From: Clostridia bacterium
Lineage (GTDB): Bacteria; Bacillota; Clostridia; Christensenellales; UBA1242
Assembly: GCA_017537405.1 (NCBI GenBank)
Contig: JAFYKU010000115.1
Coordinates: forward strand, 1-13,399
Reading direction: 5' to 3'
DNA length: 13,399 nt
The notes beneath the pieces were generated by a model. That model saw only the letters and a list, made by a program, of their open reading frames with translations, had not been told where the DNA came from and did not search any database. This document shows positions 5,955 through 12,656 of this stretch, piece after piece (positions within the stretch are counted from its first letter, which is position 1; each line of letters begins with the position of its first letter). Both the position numbers and the translations under genes were made by a program.

Positions 5955-7802
5955 GAATTCGCTGGTGATAATCGTAATTTCATGGTCTTGACGATAATCA
6001 TTAATGCGATGATTTTGATAGTCACTTACATTACGAGTAAAATATGCATCAACTAAGGAATCAAACGAAGTACGATTGCCGTATGATGTTAAAGTTTCGA
6101 ACAAAGTATCGGCATAATTCAATTCGAACAAATTTAATGTACTATCTAAGCCAACTGCACCAGTATAAACAAAATCAGCAACATTGCGTGTGTACATAAT
6201 GATATGAGCCCCATAATCAGTCCAAACTAATTCCGATATTGCACCTTTTTGACCTTGTTCAAAGAGTTCGATACTGGCGTTTGTAAATGGTTCAACCATT
6301 TGGTTTTTATCAGCGCTACGACTCATAACATACTCATATTGTGGTTTGTTAGTACTGGAATTTAGTTGATCCAAATTTTGCATACCTGGGTCTGTATTGT
6401 ACTGATTGATAAATGAACGGAATGTTGTATATTTGTCCTGCAATGAATCCGCATGACTTAAAACTGTTTGTAACTCAATTAAAATATTATAAGCCGAAAC
6501 ACCATTGCTGCTGGTTTCTGCATATAATTTATTTAAATCGTTTTGCTTGTTATAAGCGGAATTATTTGCCGCTTCGTTATTAATGCGTTCAAGTTCAGCT
6601 TTTTGTTCATCAGTAAAACCAACCAAAATATGACTAACAGTAAATAAATTATTGGCAACATCAGTTGGAATATAATAGACATCTGCTAAACCGTCCTTAA
6701 CTAATTTAGATTCCAAATCTTCACTTTGACCAAAATTATTTGCATTATTAATCGCGTTCATGCCTTTTTCAAGGTAATACGCAATCGCTTCGTCCGCGAT
6801 ATTGGTTGCAACTGCGCGCCCACAACCGAAATACGCTGGTAAATCTGTTTCTGGAATATTATACTCGTTAATACCGTTAATTTTGTTTGACCACGCAGCA
6901 AAATCTTCGCCACGCTTCAAATAATCTTGCCATGCAATCTTGGCATCATCACTATCCAAAGTAAAGAAACCGAGATTAAAACCAGTACTGATACGGTTTA
7001 CTGCGATTGAAGTTTTGTTAGAACGAATAATACGGTCAATTTCACGATTCAAAACTGCGCGTTCAGCAGTACTTAAATGTTTGAAATATAGATTATCTTT
7101 TTCTAAATAATCAATTTCTGGTGTTTTCAATTCAGTAAAGCCATTTTCTAATGTTTGCAAGTTACGCACAATTTTTGAAATTGCTTGTTTCGCATTACTT
7201 TGCGAAGCAATTCCCGGAATCGTTGGAACATAAACGGCATAATCAGCAGACGACAATGACCCCACCATGTCACTATCAATGTAGCTAGATAAGTCCATCA
7301 TGAAAACTCGTTCGCCATTTTCCCAATCGACTAAAATACTTGGATGGTAAGGTTTGTCAACTTCAGATTCCCCCGTACTAACCGATTCGTCTGTGGATTG
7401 AGTGTCCTCAACATCTAAAGCTTCATAAACATATTTACGAATGGTGTTGTTCAATTTTTGGAAAGCTTGTTGATGTGCATAAGCAATTTCTGAATCAGAC
7501 AATTCACCATAAAGTTCAAGTGATTGTTGTTCCAAAATTTTATTGTTTAATAAATTAGTTGTAATTTGTTCTAATAATTCTTTAGTTTCGATTTGTTGAG
7601 CATATTGATAGCCCCACTCCATATAAGCGTAATAAAGTTCTTGGCGCGAAACAGTAACACCATTATTCGCCGCTGTCGCCACCATAATTGTAGGACTATA
7701 CTTTTTATCTAAATTAACTGTAAATAAAGAACAGGCCGAAAAACTGATCATTACGACCACAATCAAAACCAATGTTGCTAACCTTGTCAAAATTTTTCGC
7801 AT
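5940..7802 (-). CDS. SurA/PrsA-like peptidylprolyl isomerase lipoprotein (parvulin type)
   Basis: Probably an extracytoplasmic foldase that helps exported proteins fold. A signal peptide ends in the lipobox FSAC (Cys24). Residues about 45-125 resemble the SurA N-terminal chaperone helices (VSRQELYYAYMEWGYQYA, then a helix with LLNNKILEQQ). A parvulin domain starts at FTVSHILVGF (387-396) and ends at LVWTDYGAHIIMYT (525-538), containing the two histidines typical of the fold (H391, H533). These lie about 142 residues apart, against roughly 85 in PrsA from memory, so the domain carries an insertion. At 620 residues the protein is about twice PrsA length; the 130-150 linker is acidic and Ser/Thr-rich. 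Isomerase activity is inferred and may be weak. The last codons lie inside the shared terminator hairpin. Confidence 0.85.
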   Translation of the reverse strand: MRKILTRLATLVLIVVVMISFSACSLFTVNLDKKYSPTIMVATAANNGVTVSRQELYYAYMEWGYQYAQQIETKELLEQITTNLLNNKILEQQSLELYGELSDSEIAYAHQQAFQKLNNTIRKYVYEALDVEDTQSTDESVSTGESEVDKPYHPSILVDWENGERVFMMDLSSYIDSDMVGSLSSADYAVYVPTIPGIASQSNAKQAISKIVRNLQTLENGFTELKTPEIDYLEKDNLYFKHLSTAERAVLNREIDRIIRSNKTSIAVNRISTGFNLGFFTLDSDDAKIAWQDYLKRGEDFAAWSNKINGINEYNIPETDLPAYFGCGRAVATNIADEAIAYYLEKGMNAINNANNFGQSEDLESKLVKDGLADVYYIPTDVANNLFTVSHILVGFTDEQKAELERINNEAANNSAYNKQNDLNKLYAETSSNGVSAYNILIELQTVLSHADSLQDKYTTFRSFINQYNTDPGMQNLDQLNSSTNKPQYEYVMSRSADKNQMVEPFTNASIELFEQGQKGAISELVWTDYGAHIIMYTRNVADFVYTGAVGLDSTLNLFELNYADTLFETLTSYGNRTSFDSLVDAYFTRNVSDYQNHRINDYRQDHEITIITSEFKKFL

Positions 7803-7812
7803 ATATACTCTT

Positions 7813-7818
7813 ATTATA
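7813..7818 (-). promoter_or_regulatory. -10 box of the foldase gene
   Basis: A perfect TATAAT on the minus strand, ten bases before the ATG at 7802. The predicted transcript would have a leader of about four bases. An AAGAG directly before the start is at best a partial ribosome site. No convincing -35 is seen. Confidence 0.45.
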
Positions 7819-7895
7819 AACCTAAACCCACAAAATTTACAATGAAAATTTTACAAAGATATTTTGTCCCCCACACTTGGCGTGGTTCAAGTTTT

Positions 7896-9980
7896 TCATC
7901 TTGTCATATCACTATTTATGGACTTTATTTCATCACTTGCCATTTTAGAATATTTTATTTTTAATGCATCAGCTTCTTGATTATTACATTGTTCATTGTA
8001 TTTTTCTAAATAACTCTCAGTAAACTTCTTAACAGAAGCCCTAATTACATCCACCGGATATTTGTAATCCTGACTGGAAAGCGAAATTCCCCTATCTTTT
8101 TTCTGACGACCTGTTAGTGTTAGTGCGCAAATATTTGGGATAAAATCTTCGCCTACAGACTTTACAAAATGTTTAACCATTCCATCTAACGCATCTGGTG
8201 TTATCTCGCCTTCTTTAATCCGCTGTGATATACCAAAAACATCTTTTGCCATATCGCGCAAAGTTTCTTTTTGTTTTGGTGTCTCATATTCATTCGCGAC
8301 AGAAATAAAACTTATAAATGCATCCTTCATATAATCGTTAGCAGACTTGTTTTGAGATTTTTCAATAAATTCCCGTAATAACAAATTAGACTTATCACTT
8401 TTTTCATCATTTTCATCTTTTTTATCTTTAAAACAAGCATCATAAGCGCTCTGAAAAATTTTCTCCTCGAAACTGGCACATTGCTTTTCATCGTTAAAAT
8501 TTATCTTACTATCTTTAGGTGATTTCGACATCAAATCAATCACCTTCTTCGCTTTCGCAACCCTGGATTTTAAGTATAAAATTTTTTGTTGGGAAACTTC
8601 ATCATCTGATTCGGTTAATGATAACTCTTTTAATTTCATATTATCGGCCAAAAGACGCGATTTAGTTTTAGAATAAAATTCTTTTTGCTCTTCAGATTTC
8701 TCAACCAAGCCGTCTGATATATTTAACGAAACACTATCTTCCCAACTTACAGGCTTTACAGAAATTTTTTGTCCGGCATTTTCCTTAACTAAATACTTTG
8801 CTGCAAATTTAGTCGCCATACCAATTGCTTGAATACTTTTAAAGACTCCATGCATAATACTTTCAATACGGTAATACACATCTTTGTACCCCTTCCACAT
8901 CGTTTCACCTTTTTTAGCAGGCTTTTTGTTGTCAATTATTACTTGAACTTTTTTTTCAGTTTGTTGCTCAATTTTTTTACAACCATTTCTTCCTAACAAA
9001 TTTCCAATTTTACATTGAGAAAGCTCTAGGGCTAGTTTATCTTTGTTTTTATATTTTTTATCTGGCAAAACTAAAGGATTCGATTTATTTCTTAAATCTT
9101 CTTCTTGTTCAAAGGAACGCGATTTCAAATAAGTTAATACTTCCATGTGCGAACTTTCTTTTGATAAAGTCAGCAAAACATCTTTCATAGTTAATTCTTT
9201 TTCTGGATCACGCCCATCATCAATACAGAAATATTCGCTTTTTTTTAATACACCGGCATAACGCAAATGTTTACGATCTTCATCATCAATTTTTTTCGTT
9301 AAAAAATTTCTTACATCTTCTATATTATTATCAAATAGCTTAATTGCTTTTTTCCACACTTCATTTTCAAGTTGTTCTTTGATATATTTGTTATAAATAA
9401 CCCGGTAACACTTTTCTTGTTTATGCCATGAAATGTTTGGGTTATACTCTAATTGTTGAAATTCTGAAGTATTCTGTCTATTTTTTAACCATTCATTAAA
9501 CCCGTTATAGTTATAAATTCCTTCAAAAAATTGAATAACCTCGGCCTTTTCTTCTTCTTTTAATTTTTGATCTCTTAACCCAGCAATTAATCCATCAACA
9601 ACAGTTGCAACAGCATAATGATTTTTAATATTATTATAATCTTTATTACTTGGTATCGTTATTTGTTTTAAAAACTCACCGCTTTTTTCATCTAACTGAG
9701 TTGAATTTGTGCTATCAATAATTCCTTTAAGAGCGGCACGATCATACGCCAACGAAGCAACAAAATTTTGACTCCATAAATCATCACGATGAGAATGTTC
9801 ATAAATTGCTTGAGAAACTTTATTATAAATTGCTTCTCCGTCAGTTGTAGCTTCATTAAGAAAGGATTCAATATCTTTTAGAGACATATCATCTGCATCA
9901 ACTGCGCCAATACCAATACCCTTTAAAGCATTAATGATATATTTTTTCGAACCTTCATGTTTTAATTGTTTGAAATTCAT
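7896..9980 (-). CDS. Large lysine-rich protein of unknown function
   Basis: I do not recognise this 694-residue protein. It has no signal peptide and no membrane segment of usual length, so it is probably cytoplasmic, or exported by a route with no visible signal. It is very rich in Lys, Glu, Asp, Asn and Ser. Long charged, probably helical stretches occur at about 120-215 and 425-510; segment 505-545 is dense in Lys, Asp and Glu. The only mildly hydrophobic helix is near 385-405 (FKSIQAIGMATKFAAKYL). No catalytic motif stands out. The DNA is AT-richer than its neighbours (15 G/C in the 60 bases at 8401-8460, against 30 in 11461-11520 of the adjacent gene), which fits transfer or relaxed selection. 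It is divergent from the Dxs-like gene across a 78-base gap. The long open frame and good promoter support a real gene. Confidence 0.85.
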   Translation of the reverse strand: MNFKQLKHEGSKKYIINALKGIGIGAVDADDMSLKDIESFLNEATTDGEAIYNKVSQAIYEHSHRDDLWSQNFVASLAYDRAALKGIIDSTNSTQLDEKSGEFLKQITIPSNKDYNNIKNHYAVATVVDGLIAGLRDQKLKEEEKAEVIQFFEGIYNYNGFNEWLKNRQNTSEFQQLEYNPNISWHKQEKCYRVIYNKYIKEQLENEVWKKAIKLFDNNIEDVRNFLTKKIDDEDRKHLRYAGVLKKSEYFCIDDGRDPEKELTMKDVLLTLSKESSHMEVLTYLKSRSFEQEEDLRNKSNPLVLPDKKYKNKDKLALELSQCKIGNLLGRNGCKKIEQQTEKKVQVIIDNKKPAKKGETMWKGYKDVYYRIESIMHGVFKSIQAIGMATKFAAKYLVKENAGQKISVKPVSWEDSVSLNISDGLVEKSEEQKEFYSKTKSRLLADNMKLKELSLTESDDEVSQQKILYLKSRVAKAKKVIDLMSKSPKDSKINFNDEKQCASFEEKIFQSAYDACFKDKKDENDEKSDKSNLLLREFIEKSQNKSANDYMKDAFISFISVANEYETPKQKETLRDMAKDVFGISQRIKEGEITPDALDGMVKHFVKSVGEDFIPNICALTLTGRQKKDRGISLSSQDYKYPVDVIRASVKKFTESYLEKYNEQCNNQEADALKIKYSKMASDEIKSINSDMTR

Positions 9981-9985
9981 ATCTT

Positions 9986-10015
9986 ATTGTACCAAAAAAT
10001 GCATACTATTAGCAA
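9986..10015 (-). promoter_or_regulatory. Putative promoter of the 694-residue gene, leaderless geometry
   Basis: Minus strand TTGCTA (10010-10015), 18 bases, TACAAT (9986-9991) preceded by TGG, giving an extended -10. Only five bases separate it from the ATG and no Shine-Dalgarno is present. Confidence 0.55.
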
Positions 10016-10022
10016 TATCAAT

Positions 10023-10052
10023 TTGACTTTTTCCAAAAGAAAATAATATGCT
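10023..10052 (+). promoter_or_regulatory. Putative promoter of the Dxs-like gene, leaderless geometry
   Basis: Plus strand TTGACT (10023-10028), 18 bases, TATGCT (10047-10052), six bases before the ATG at 10059. TAATAT at 10044-10049 is an alternative -10 with a 15-base spacer. No Shine-Dalgarno precedes the start codon. It sits back to back with the divergent promoter at 9986-10015. Confidence 0.45.
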
Positions 10053-10058
10053 AAAAGC

Positions 10059-11789
10059 ATGTTAAACAAAATTAAAAACCCACAAGATTTAAAGAAAATT
10101 AAAGTAGAAAAATTAAACGATTTATGTGCGGAAATCCGCGAAGCATTAATTCAAAAAATTAGCACTAACGGCGGACACCTTGCTCCCAATTTAGGCATGG
10201 TTGAGTTAACGACAGCGATTCATTATGTTTTTGAAGCGCCAACCGACAAAGTTGTCTTTGATGTTTCTCACCAAACTTATGTTCATAAAATGTTGACCGG
10301 TCGCGCAAAAGCTTTTACCGATCCCAAGCACTATACAGATTTGAACGGATTTAGTAATCCTGCCGAAAGTCCATATGATTTATTTACTTTGGGGCATACT
10401 TCCACCGCCCTCTCTTTAGCATGTGGTTTAGCCAAAGCTCGCGATGTTTTAAACCAAAAACACCGTGTAGTAACCGTAATTGGTGATGGTTCTTTATCTG
10501 GTGGTCAAGCTTTCGAAGCATTAAACAACATCGCCGAACAAGGCGGCAACATAGTTGTTATTATTAATGATAACGCAATGTCAATCGCCGAAAATCATGG
10601 TGGTTATTACCAAAATTTGGAGAAGTTACGCGCTTCCAATGGTACTGCTAATGATAATATGTTCCGTGCCTTAGGTCTGGATTATGTTTACGAACCAAAC
10701 GGCAATGATGTTCATGCTTTAATTAAAACATTACAACAAGTCAAAGACTGCACTTGCCCAACCGTAGTTCATGTTCATACAATTAAAGGTTATGGCTATG
10801 AGCCGGCTACCAAAAACCCAGAAAACTATCATTATTGCGGACCTTTTGATATCGCGACCGGAACTATGAAAGGCACCCCTAGTTTGAGTTACAGCGAAAT
10901 CACTTACCAACATTTAGCAACAAAGATGGCAAAAGACCCCAGCATGGTGGTTGTCACCGCCGCTACCCCTAAAGCCATTGGCTTTAATGCCGAACGCCGC
11001 CAACAAAGTGCTGGACAATTTGTTGATGTTGGGATTGCAGAAGAACACGCAATTGCTTTTAGCGCTGGCATGGCAAAAGGTGGCGCACACGCAATTTTTG
11101 GTGTACAAGGTTCATTCTTGCAACGCGGCTTTGACCAATTACACCAAGACTTAGCTTTGGATAACAATCCAGCAACCTTGTTAGTATTTGGCGACCATGT
11201 TCACGGCATGGGCGGCTCAACCCATAACGGCTTTTATGATATTGTCCAACTTGGCAATATCCCCAATTTAATCTACTTGGCTCCAATCAGCAAACAACAG
11301 TATTTACAAATGCTGGATTGGTCAATCGAGCAAAACGAACACAGCGTGGCAATTCGTGTTCCTGACAAAATTATCGATGACCCACTACCTTTAAGCAAAA
11401 AATTCACGCCGAAATCCCGTGTCATTAAACAAGGGCACGGCGTTGCAATTATCGCAGTTGGCTCCATGTATCCATTGGCCGAACAAGCTGTCGCCGCTTT
11501 ACAAGCACACAATATCAACGCAACTTTGATTGACCCTGTCTGCGTGTCTTCTTTGGATACGGAAATGTTGGACAAAATTGAACCGAACCATGACATCGTC
11601 ATTACCTTGGAAGAAGGTGCGAAAGCCGGTGGTTTCGGTCAAAAAATTGCATCATACTTTGGCGACAGCCGTATCAAAGTTCGCAACCTTGGCATCTCAA
11701 TTGGTTTAACCCAAGATTTCGAACCCGACAAATTATTAGCCCAAAATGGTCTAACCGTAGAAAATATACTTTTACAAAGTACATTTTAA
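10059..11789 (+). CDS. Dxs-like thiamine-diphosphate-dependent transketolase-family enzyme
   Basis: The fold and order match 1-deoxy-D-xylulose-5-phosphate synthase: a GGHLAPNLGMVELT start, HQTYVHKMLTGR, a thiamine-diphosphate motif GDGSLSGG to NDNAMSI (142-175), GIAEEHAI with the cofactor glutamate, FLQRGFDQ, and a transketolase C-terminal domain. It has 576 residues against about 620, lacking most of the segment between the NDN motif and the following FRALGLDY. Compared with E. coli DXS from memory, H49, H299, E370, R398 and H431 are kept (H40, H258, E328, R356, H389). The acceptor-site residues Y392, R420, D427 and R478 are replaced (Q350, G378 or nearby, G385, D436). It may therefore use another acceptor, so I leave the symbol blank. 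The first residues fit the family start well. Confidence 0.85.
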   Translation: MLNKIKNPQDLKKIKVEKLNDLCAEIREALIQKISTNGGHLAPNLGMVELTTAIHYVFEAPTDKVVFDVSHQTYVHKMLTGRAKAFTDPKHYTDLNGFSNPAESPYDLFTLGHTSTALSLACGLAKARDVLNQKHRVVTVIGDGSLSGGQAFEALNNIAEQGGNIVVIINDNAMSIAENHGGYYQNLEKLRASNGTANDNMFRALGLDYVYEPNGNDVHALIKTLQQVKDCTCPTVVHVHTIKGYGYEPATKNPENYHYCGPFDIATGTMKGTPSLSYSEITYQHLATKMAKDPSMVVVTAATPKAIGFNAERRQQSAGQFVDVGIAEEHAIAFSAGMAKGGAHAIFGVQGSFLQRGFDQLHQDLALDNNPATLLVFGDHVHGMGGSTHNGFYDIVQLGNIPNLIYLAPISKQQYLQMLDWSIEQNEHSVAIRVPDKIIDDPLPLSKKFTPKSRVIKQGHGVAIIAVGSMYPLAEQAVAALQAHNINATLIDPVCVSSLDTEMLDKIEPNHDIVITLEEGAKAGGFGQKIASYFGDSRIKVRNLGISIGLTQDFEPDKLLAQNGLTVENILLQSTF

Positions 11790-11807
11790 AAAAACTTTTT
11801 TGAAAAT
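11783..11807. terminator. AT-only inverted repeat between convergent genes
   Basis: Twelve-base arms with one mismatch around a central C: ATTTTAAAAAAA and TTTTTTGAAAAT. It spans the Dxs-like stop codon and ends four bases before the stop of the minus-strand gene. It could terminate both convergent transcripts, but the stem has no G-C core, so strength is doubtful. Confidence 0.35.
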
Positions 11808-11810
11808 TGT

Positions 11811-12179
11811 TTACTTTCCGAACAAAACTTCACAAACGGCTTTAAATTCCAATATGAACTCAAAGAGTTTATCTTGTTCTTTTTGAATATCAAAATTTAC
11901 ATTGATGTTTGAAACTACTCCACCTTGGTCAACAGTGATACCAAAGTAATCTTTCGTGATTTCTATATGATTATTAATTGCAGTTTCATCACAAATTTTG
12001 GTCTCTTTCCCATTAATCAAATCAAACAAATTATGATAAGCTACTTCGCCAAAATGATACTGAAATTTAAAGTATGGTGTCACGATATCAATATCAAATT
12101 TGATGTGATATTTATCATCATCGACTGCGAAATTCGAGATTATGATTGTGCCACAATTAAATTGACCAATTACTTTCAT
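11811..12179 (-). CDS. Small protein of unknown function (122 residues)
   Basis: I do not recognise this protein. It has no signal peptide or membrane segment and reads as alternating beta strands (GTIIISNFAV, YHIKFDIDIVTPYFKFQYHF, NINVNFDI) followed by one C-terminal helix (KEQDKLFEFILEFKAVCEVLF). This looks like a small cytoplasmic beta domain rather than noise. Three cysteines are scattered with no motif. It lies between the convergent Dxs-like gene (21-base gap) and the tRNA-Arg gene. No Shine-Dalgarno is present; an extended -10 lies six bases before the ATG. The open frame on the opposite strand is a shadow. Real-gene confidence rests on the promoter, sensible composition and tight fit between neighbours. 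Confidence 0.7.
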   Translation of the reverse strand: MKVIGQFNCGTIIISNFAVDDDKYHIKFDIDIVTPYFKFQYHFGEVAYHNLFDLINGKETKICDETAINNHIEITKDYFGITVDQGGVVSNINVNFDIQKEQDKLFEFILEFKAVCEVLFGK

Positions 12180-12185
12180 TAATTA

Positions 12186-12194
12186 AGTATAACA
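12186..12194 (-). promoter_or_regulatory. Extended -10 of the 122-residue gene, leaderless geometry
   Basis: TGT followed by TATACT (12186-12191) on the minus strand, six bases before the ATG at 12179. The -35 region is weak. The predicted transcript starts at the start codon. Confidence 0.5.
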
Positions 12195-12221
12195 AAAGGT
12201 CATAAAATCTGAAATACTTTT

Positions 12222-12298
12222 TGGTGCGTCGTGAGGGAGTCGAACCCCCAACCGTTTGGTTCGAAGCCAAATACTCTATCCAGTTGAGCTAACGACGC
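12222..12298 (-). tRNA. tRNA-Arg (anticodon TCG)
   Basis: Full cloverleaf on the minus strand. Acceptor GCGTCGT pairs with ACGACGC; D arm GCTC/GAGT around AACTGGATA; anticodon arm TTTGG/CCAAA with loop CTTCGAA, anticodon TCG for arginine. Variable loop CGGTT; T arm GGGGG/CCCTC around TTCGACT; discriminator A and encoded CCA. It should read CGN arginine codons and be a substrate of the argS product in this window. Confidence 0.96.
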
Positions 12299-12307
12299 AA
12301 ACGCTTC

Positions 12308-12336
12308 AATGTAACAAAAAAGCCCGCACTTGGCAA
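12308..12336 (-). promoter_or_regulatory. tRNA-Arg promoter inside the upstream terminator
   Basis: Minus strand TTGCCA (12331-12336), exactly 17 bases, TACATT (12308-12313) preceded by TGT, an extended -10. The predicted start is about three bases before the mature tRNA. The -35 lies in the loop of the hairpin that follows the DUF378 gene, so one stretch appears to serve both functions. Confidence 0.6.
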
Positions 12337-12352
12337 GGCTTTCTCTTTTGTT
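12313..12352 (-). terminator. Terminator after the DUF378 gene
   Basis: Minus strand stem AAAGCC (12337-12342) with GGCTTT (12319-12324), a 12-base loop, and a run of six T (complement of 12316-12321). Outer AACAAAA/TTTTGTT arms (12313-12319 and 12346-12352) can extend the pairing. It starts 16 bases past the DUF378 stop codon. Confidence 0.65.
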
Positions 12353-12367
12353 GCGAATAACCATTGA

Positions 12368-12598
12368 TTAATTTGATTGCTTGTTTTTCATGACTGCCCG
12401 TGCCACGATGGTAACCAACAAGAGCAACGCAGATAAACCAATGATTGAATAAACAACCCGCCCCACAATGCTAATATTAGCACCAAACATTAAATGCATT
12501 AAATCAAGTCCAAAAATCCCAGCCATTAAATAATTTAATCCACCGAGCAATAACAGACTAAATGCAATGACATCAACGACTTGCATAACTTTTTTCAT
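12368..12598 (-). CDS. DUF378-family small membrane protein
   Basis: A 76-residue integral membrane protein with two predicted helices (about 8-31 and 45-68). The first helix carries the DUF378 hallmark, here LLLGGLNYLMAGIFGLDL (LNWGLVGLFGFDL in typical members). The second has the matching segment GRVVYSIIGLSAL. The tail is short and basic, ending KNKQSN. DUF378 (YuzA-like) proteins are widespread in bacteria and have no established function. An AGGGGTG ribosome site five bases before the ATG fixes the start. The gene follows uvrC by 58 bases on the same strand, with its own possible extended -10, and is closed by a hairpin terminator. Confidence 0.9.
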   Translation of the reverse strand: MKKVMQVVDVIAFSLLLLGGLNYLMAGIFGLDLMHLMFGANISIVGRVVYSIIGLSALLLLVTIVARAVMKNKQSN

Positions 12599-12637
12599 TT
12601 TTCACCCCTAACAATAGATTGTGTCGTTAATGTATTT

Positions 12638-12646
12638 TTTATACCA
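12638..12646 (-). promoter_or_regulatory. Extended -10 of the DUF378 gene
   Basis: TGG followed by TATAAA (12638-12643) on the minus strand, about 40 bases before the ATG, leaving a leader of roughly 32 bases with a Shine-Dalgarno site. No -35 is evident. Read-through from uvrC is also possible. Confidence 0.4.
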
Positions 12647-12656
12647 AGATATTGAT

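Noticed and set aside
7866..7890. CCAC-GTGG hairpin between the 694-residue gene and the foldase gene
   Set aside because: Only four to five pairs and no T-run in the minus direction, so I do not call a terminator. The ACTTGGC shared with the loop at 12329-12335 is short enough to be chance.
10731..11602. Several minus-strand and alternate-frame openings inside the Dxs-like gene
   Set aside because: All are antisense or shifted readings of a strongly recognised enzyme and show no independent start signals.
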